The notes beneath the pieces were generated by a model that was not told the origin of the DNA, did not search any database, and saw nothing but the letters and a program-made list of their open reading frames with translations. This document shows positions 62,827-64,000 of a DNA stretch of 64,000 bases, piece by piece. Position 1 is the first letter of the stretch. Every line of letters starts with the position of its first letter. The DNA comes from Streptomyces violaceusniger Tu 4113 (GTDB lineage Bacteria; Actinomycetota; Actinomycetes; Streptomycetales; Streptomycetaceae), in assembly GCF_000147815.2 (NCBI RefSeq), contig NC_015957.1:3348001-3412000 (forward strand). Reading direction: 5' to 3'. A program made the position numbers and the translations under genes.

Positions 62827-63654
62827 GTGGAGCCGCACACCACACCCGGGACCGCGCCGAAAGTACGTGCCCGCGCGGTGACCCGCACCTTCGGGCACGG
62901 AACCCGGCAGGTGCACGCCCTCGGACCACTCGACATGGACATCCAGCACGGGGAGTTCTGCTGCATCGTCGGCCCGTCCGGATGCGGCAAGTCCACGTTC
63001 CTGCGCATCGTCGCCGGACTCGTCCGCCCCAGCGGCGGTGAGGTCGAGCTGCGTGCGGGCCGGCGCCATCCGGCCGCGATGATCCCGCAGGACTACGGGA
63101 TCTACGACTGGAAGACCGTGCTGGCCAACGTCCGCTTCGGCCTCGATGTGCAGCGCGTGCCACGCAAGGCCGCCGACGCGCGGGCCAGGGACTGGCTCCA
63201 CCGGCTCGGTCTGGCCGACTTCGCCGACGCCTACCCCGCCACCCTGTCGGGCGGGATGCGGCAGCGGGTGGCGATCGCTCGCGCGCTCGCGGTGGAGCCG
63301 GAGGTGCTGCTGCTGGACGAACCGTTCGCCGCGCTCGACGCCCAGTTGCGCACCATCCTCCAGGACGAGCTGCTCGCGGTCTGCCAGGCGACCCGTACCA
63401 CCGCGCTGTTCGTCACCCACAGCCTGGAGGAGGCGATCGTGCTCGGGGACCGGGTGGTGGTGATGTCGGCCAGGCCCGGCAGGGTGATCGCCGAACGCCA
63501 CCCGCCGTTCGACCGCCCGCGCACCGGGGCGATGCGCCGCGCTCCCCGGTTCGCCGCGCTGCAGTCCGAGTTGTGGGAGCTGCTGCGCGATGAGGTCCAG
63601 CGGGCCGGGGCCGGTGCCGCCGCCCCGGCGGACCCGGTGGGGAAGCCCTCATGA
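62827..63654 (+). CDS. ABC importer ATPase (SsuB/TauB-like)
   Basis: The product of 275 aa has Walker A GPSGCGKSTFL near 49, Q-loop MIPQDYGIYDW, signature LSGGMRQRVAIARALA near 140, Walker B VLLLDEPFAALD and H-loop FVTHSLEEAI. The GIYDWKTVLANVRFGL segment is characteristic of nitrate/sulfonate/taurine-type importers. AGGAG precedes GTG 62827. It overlaps the permease gene by 4 bases (ATGA). Confidence 0.9.
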   Translation: MEPHTTPGTAPKVRARAVTRTFGHGTRQVHALGPLDMDIQHGEFCCIVGPSGCGKSTFLRIVAGLVRPSGGEVELRAGRRHPAAMIPQDYGIYDWKTVLANVRFGLDVQRVPRKAADARARDWLHRLGLADFADAYPATLSGGMRQRVAIARALAVEPEVLLLDEPFAALDAQLRTILQDELLAVCQATRTTALFVTHSLEEAIVLGDRVVVMSARPGRVIAERHPPFDRPRTGAMRRAPRFAALQSELWELLRDEVQRAGAGAAAPADPVGKPS

Positions 63655-64000
63655 AGGGCGAGAGCACGGCCGCCTCGACCCGGACCGCCCGGCCCGGTGC
63701 GGCGGACGGCGGGCCCGCCGAGACCGTGCTGGTGAGGCGCCCCGGACCGGGGGAGCGCGATCCCGTCCGCGCCCACCGGCGGCGCCGCGGCATCGAGCTG
63801 GCCCTCGCCCTCGCCGTCCCCTCCGCGCTGATCCTGCTGTGGCAGCTCGCCGCGGATCAGCACTGGATCGACTCGCGCATCTACCCCGCGCCGTCCACCA
63901 TCGCGGCGGACGGCTGGCGGCGCGCCGCCGACGGCAAGCTGTGGCCGGACGTATGGGCCACGCTCCAGCGGGTGGTCGCCGGGTATGCGCTCGGCACGGC
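63651..64000 (+). CDS. ABC importer permease (SsuC/TauC-like), N-terminal part (runs off window)
   Basis: Only 116 residues are visible. A long Arg/Pro-rich cytoplasmic start precedes one hydrophobic segment (ALALAVPSALILLWQLAAD) and the typical RIYPAPSTIAADGWRRAADGKLWPDVWATLQRVVAGYALG region in outline, which is conserved at the start of SsuC/TauC/NrtB permeases. The substrate-binding protein is not in the window. Confidence 0.85.
   Translation, partial: MKGESTAASTRTARPGAADGGPAETVLVRRPGPGERDPVRAHRRRRGIELALALAVPSALILLWQLAADQHWIDSRIYPAPSTIAADGWRRAADGKLWPDVWATLQRVVAGYALGT

Overview
The window is very GC-rich with GC3-biased codons, GTG starts, 4-bp GTGA/ATGA overlaps, Scr1/DUF397 gene pairs, SARP and LacI regulators and many secreted polysaccharidases. 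This points to a Streptomyces (or close actinomycete) chromosome, probably an accessory part of the arm, since four transposon-related loci and several broken genes lie within 32 kb.

Region 1 (1-15.3 kb) is an L-rhamnose utilisation locus. On the minus strand are a rhamnulose-1-phosphate aldolase (cut by the window edge), L-rhamnose isomerase and a Tat-secreted GH78 alpha-L-rhamnosidase. Divergent to these are the rhaTPQS sugar ABC importer, a rhamnose mutarotase, a secreted BNR-type beta-propeller (candidate rhamnosyl-glucuronate lyase or hydrolase) and two paralogous LacI regulators. Near-identical GAAAC..TTC palindromes sit at the isomerase, rhamnosidase and transporter promoters. No rhamnulokinase is in the window.

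Region 2 (15.3-25 kb) is mobile and decayed. It holds a truncated usp gene cut by an IS1341-type tnpB element, an FAD monooxygenase operon, an XRE/DUF397 pair, a methyltransferase, a secreted alpha/beta hydrolase, an IS5-like DDE transposase, and a large TnpB-like RuvC nuclease gene with a one-base frameshift just before its RuvC-III motif.

Region 3 (25-32.8 kb) is a complete lasso peptide cluster: two 43-aa precursors too short for routine gene calling, an asparagine-synthetase-like cyclase, a RiPP recognition protein (B1), a leader peptidase (B2), a two-gene ABC exporter, and a divergent SARP-NB-ARC-TPR regulator. Direct repeats with 11-bp periodicity lie in the shared promoter. Both predicted cores carry adjacent cysteines inside the predicted macrolactam ring. 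The transposase/TnpB/lasso/SARP block is bounded by a partial duplication of the 5' end of the alpha/beta hydrolase gene, suggesting an inserted island.

Region 4 (32.9-46.7 kb) starts with a phosphoesterase-LamG protein, a LysR/SDR pair and a PRMT-like methyltransferase. A catabolic regulon follows: an alpha/beta hydrolase with an odd nucleophile, mhpD-mhpF-mhpE, TetR, an MHS transporter, a luciferase-like monooxygenase and a broken MmgE/PrpD gene. GTAC-N3-GTAC palindromes mark its promoters.

Region 5 (46.7-64 kb) contains an IS5-family element inserted exactly at the stop codon of a GH10-CBM2 xylanase gene. After it come a metallo-beta-lactamase-fold lactonase-like enzyme and carboxylesterase, a sugar ABC importer/LacI/GH-A hydrolase/GH3 operon, a secreted GH5 enzyme, and the start of a second (SsuBC/TauBC-like) ABC transporter that runs off the window.
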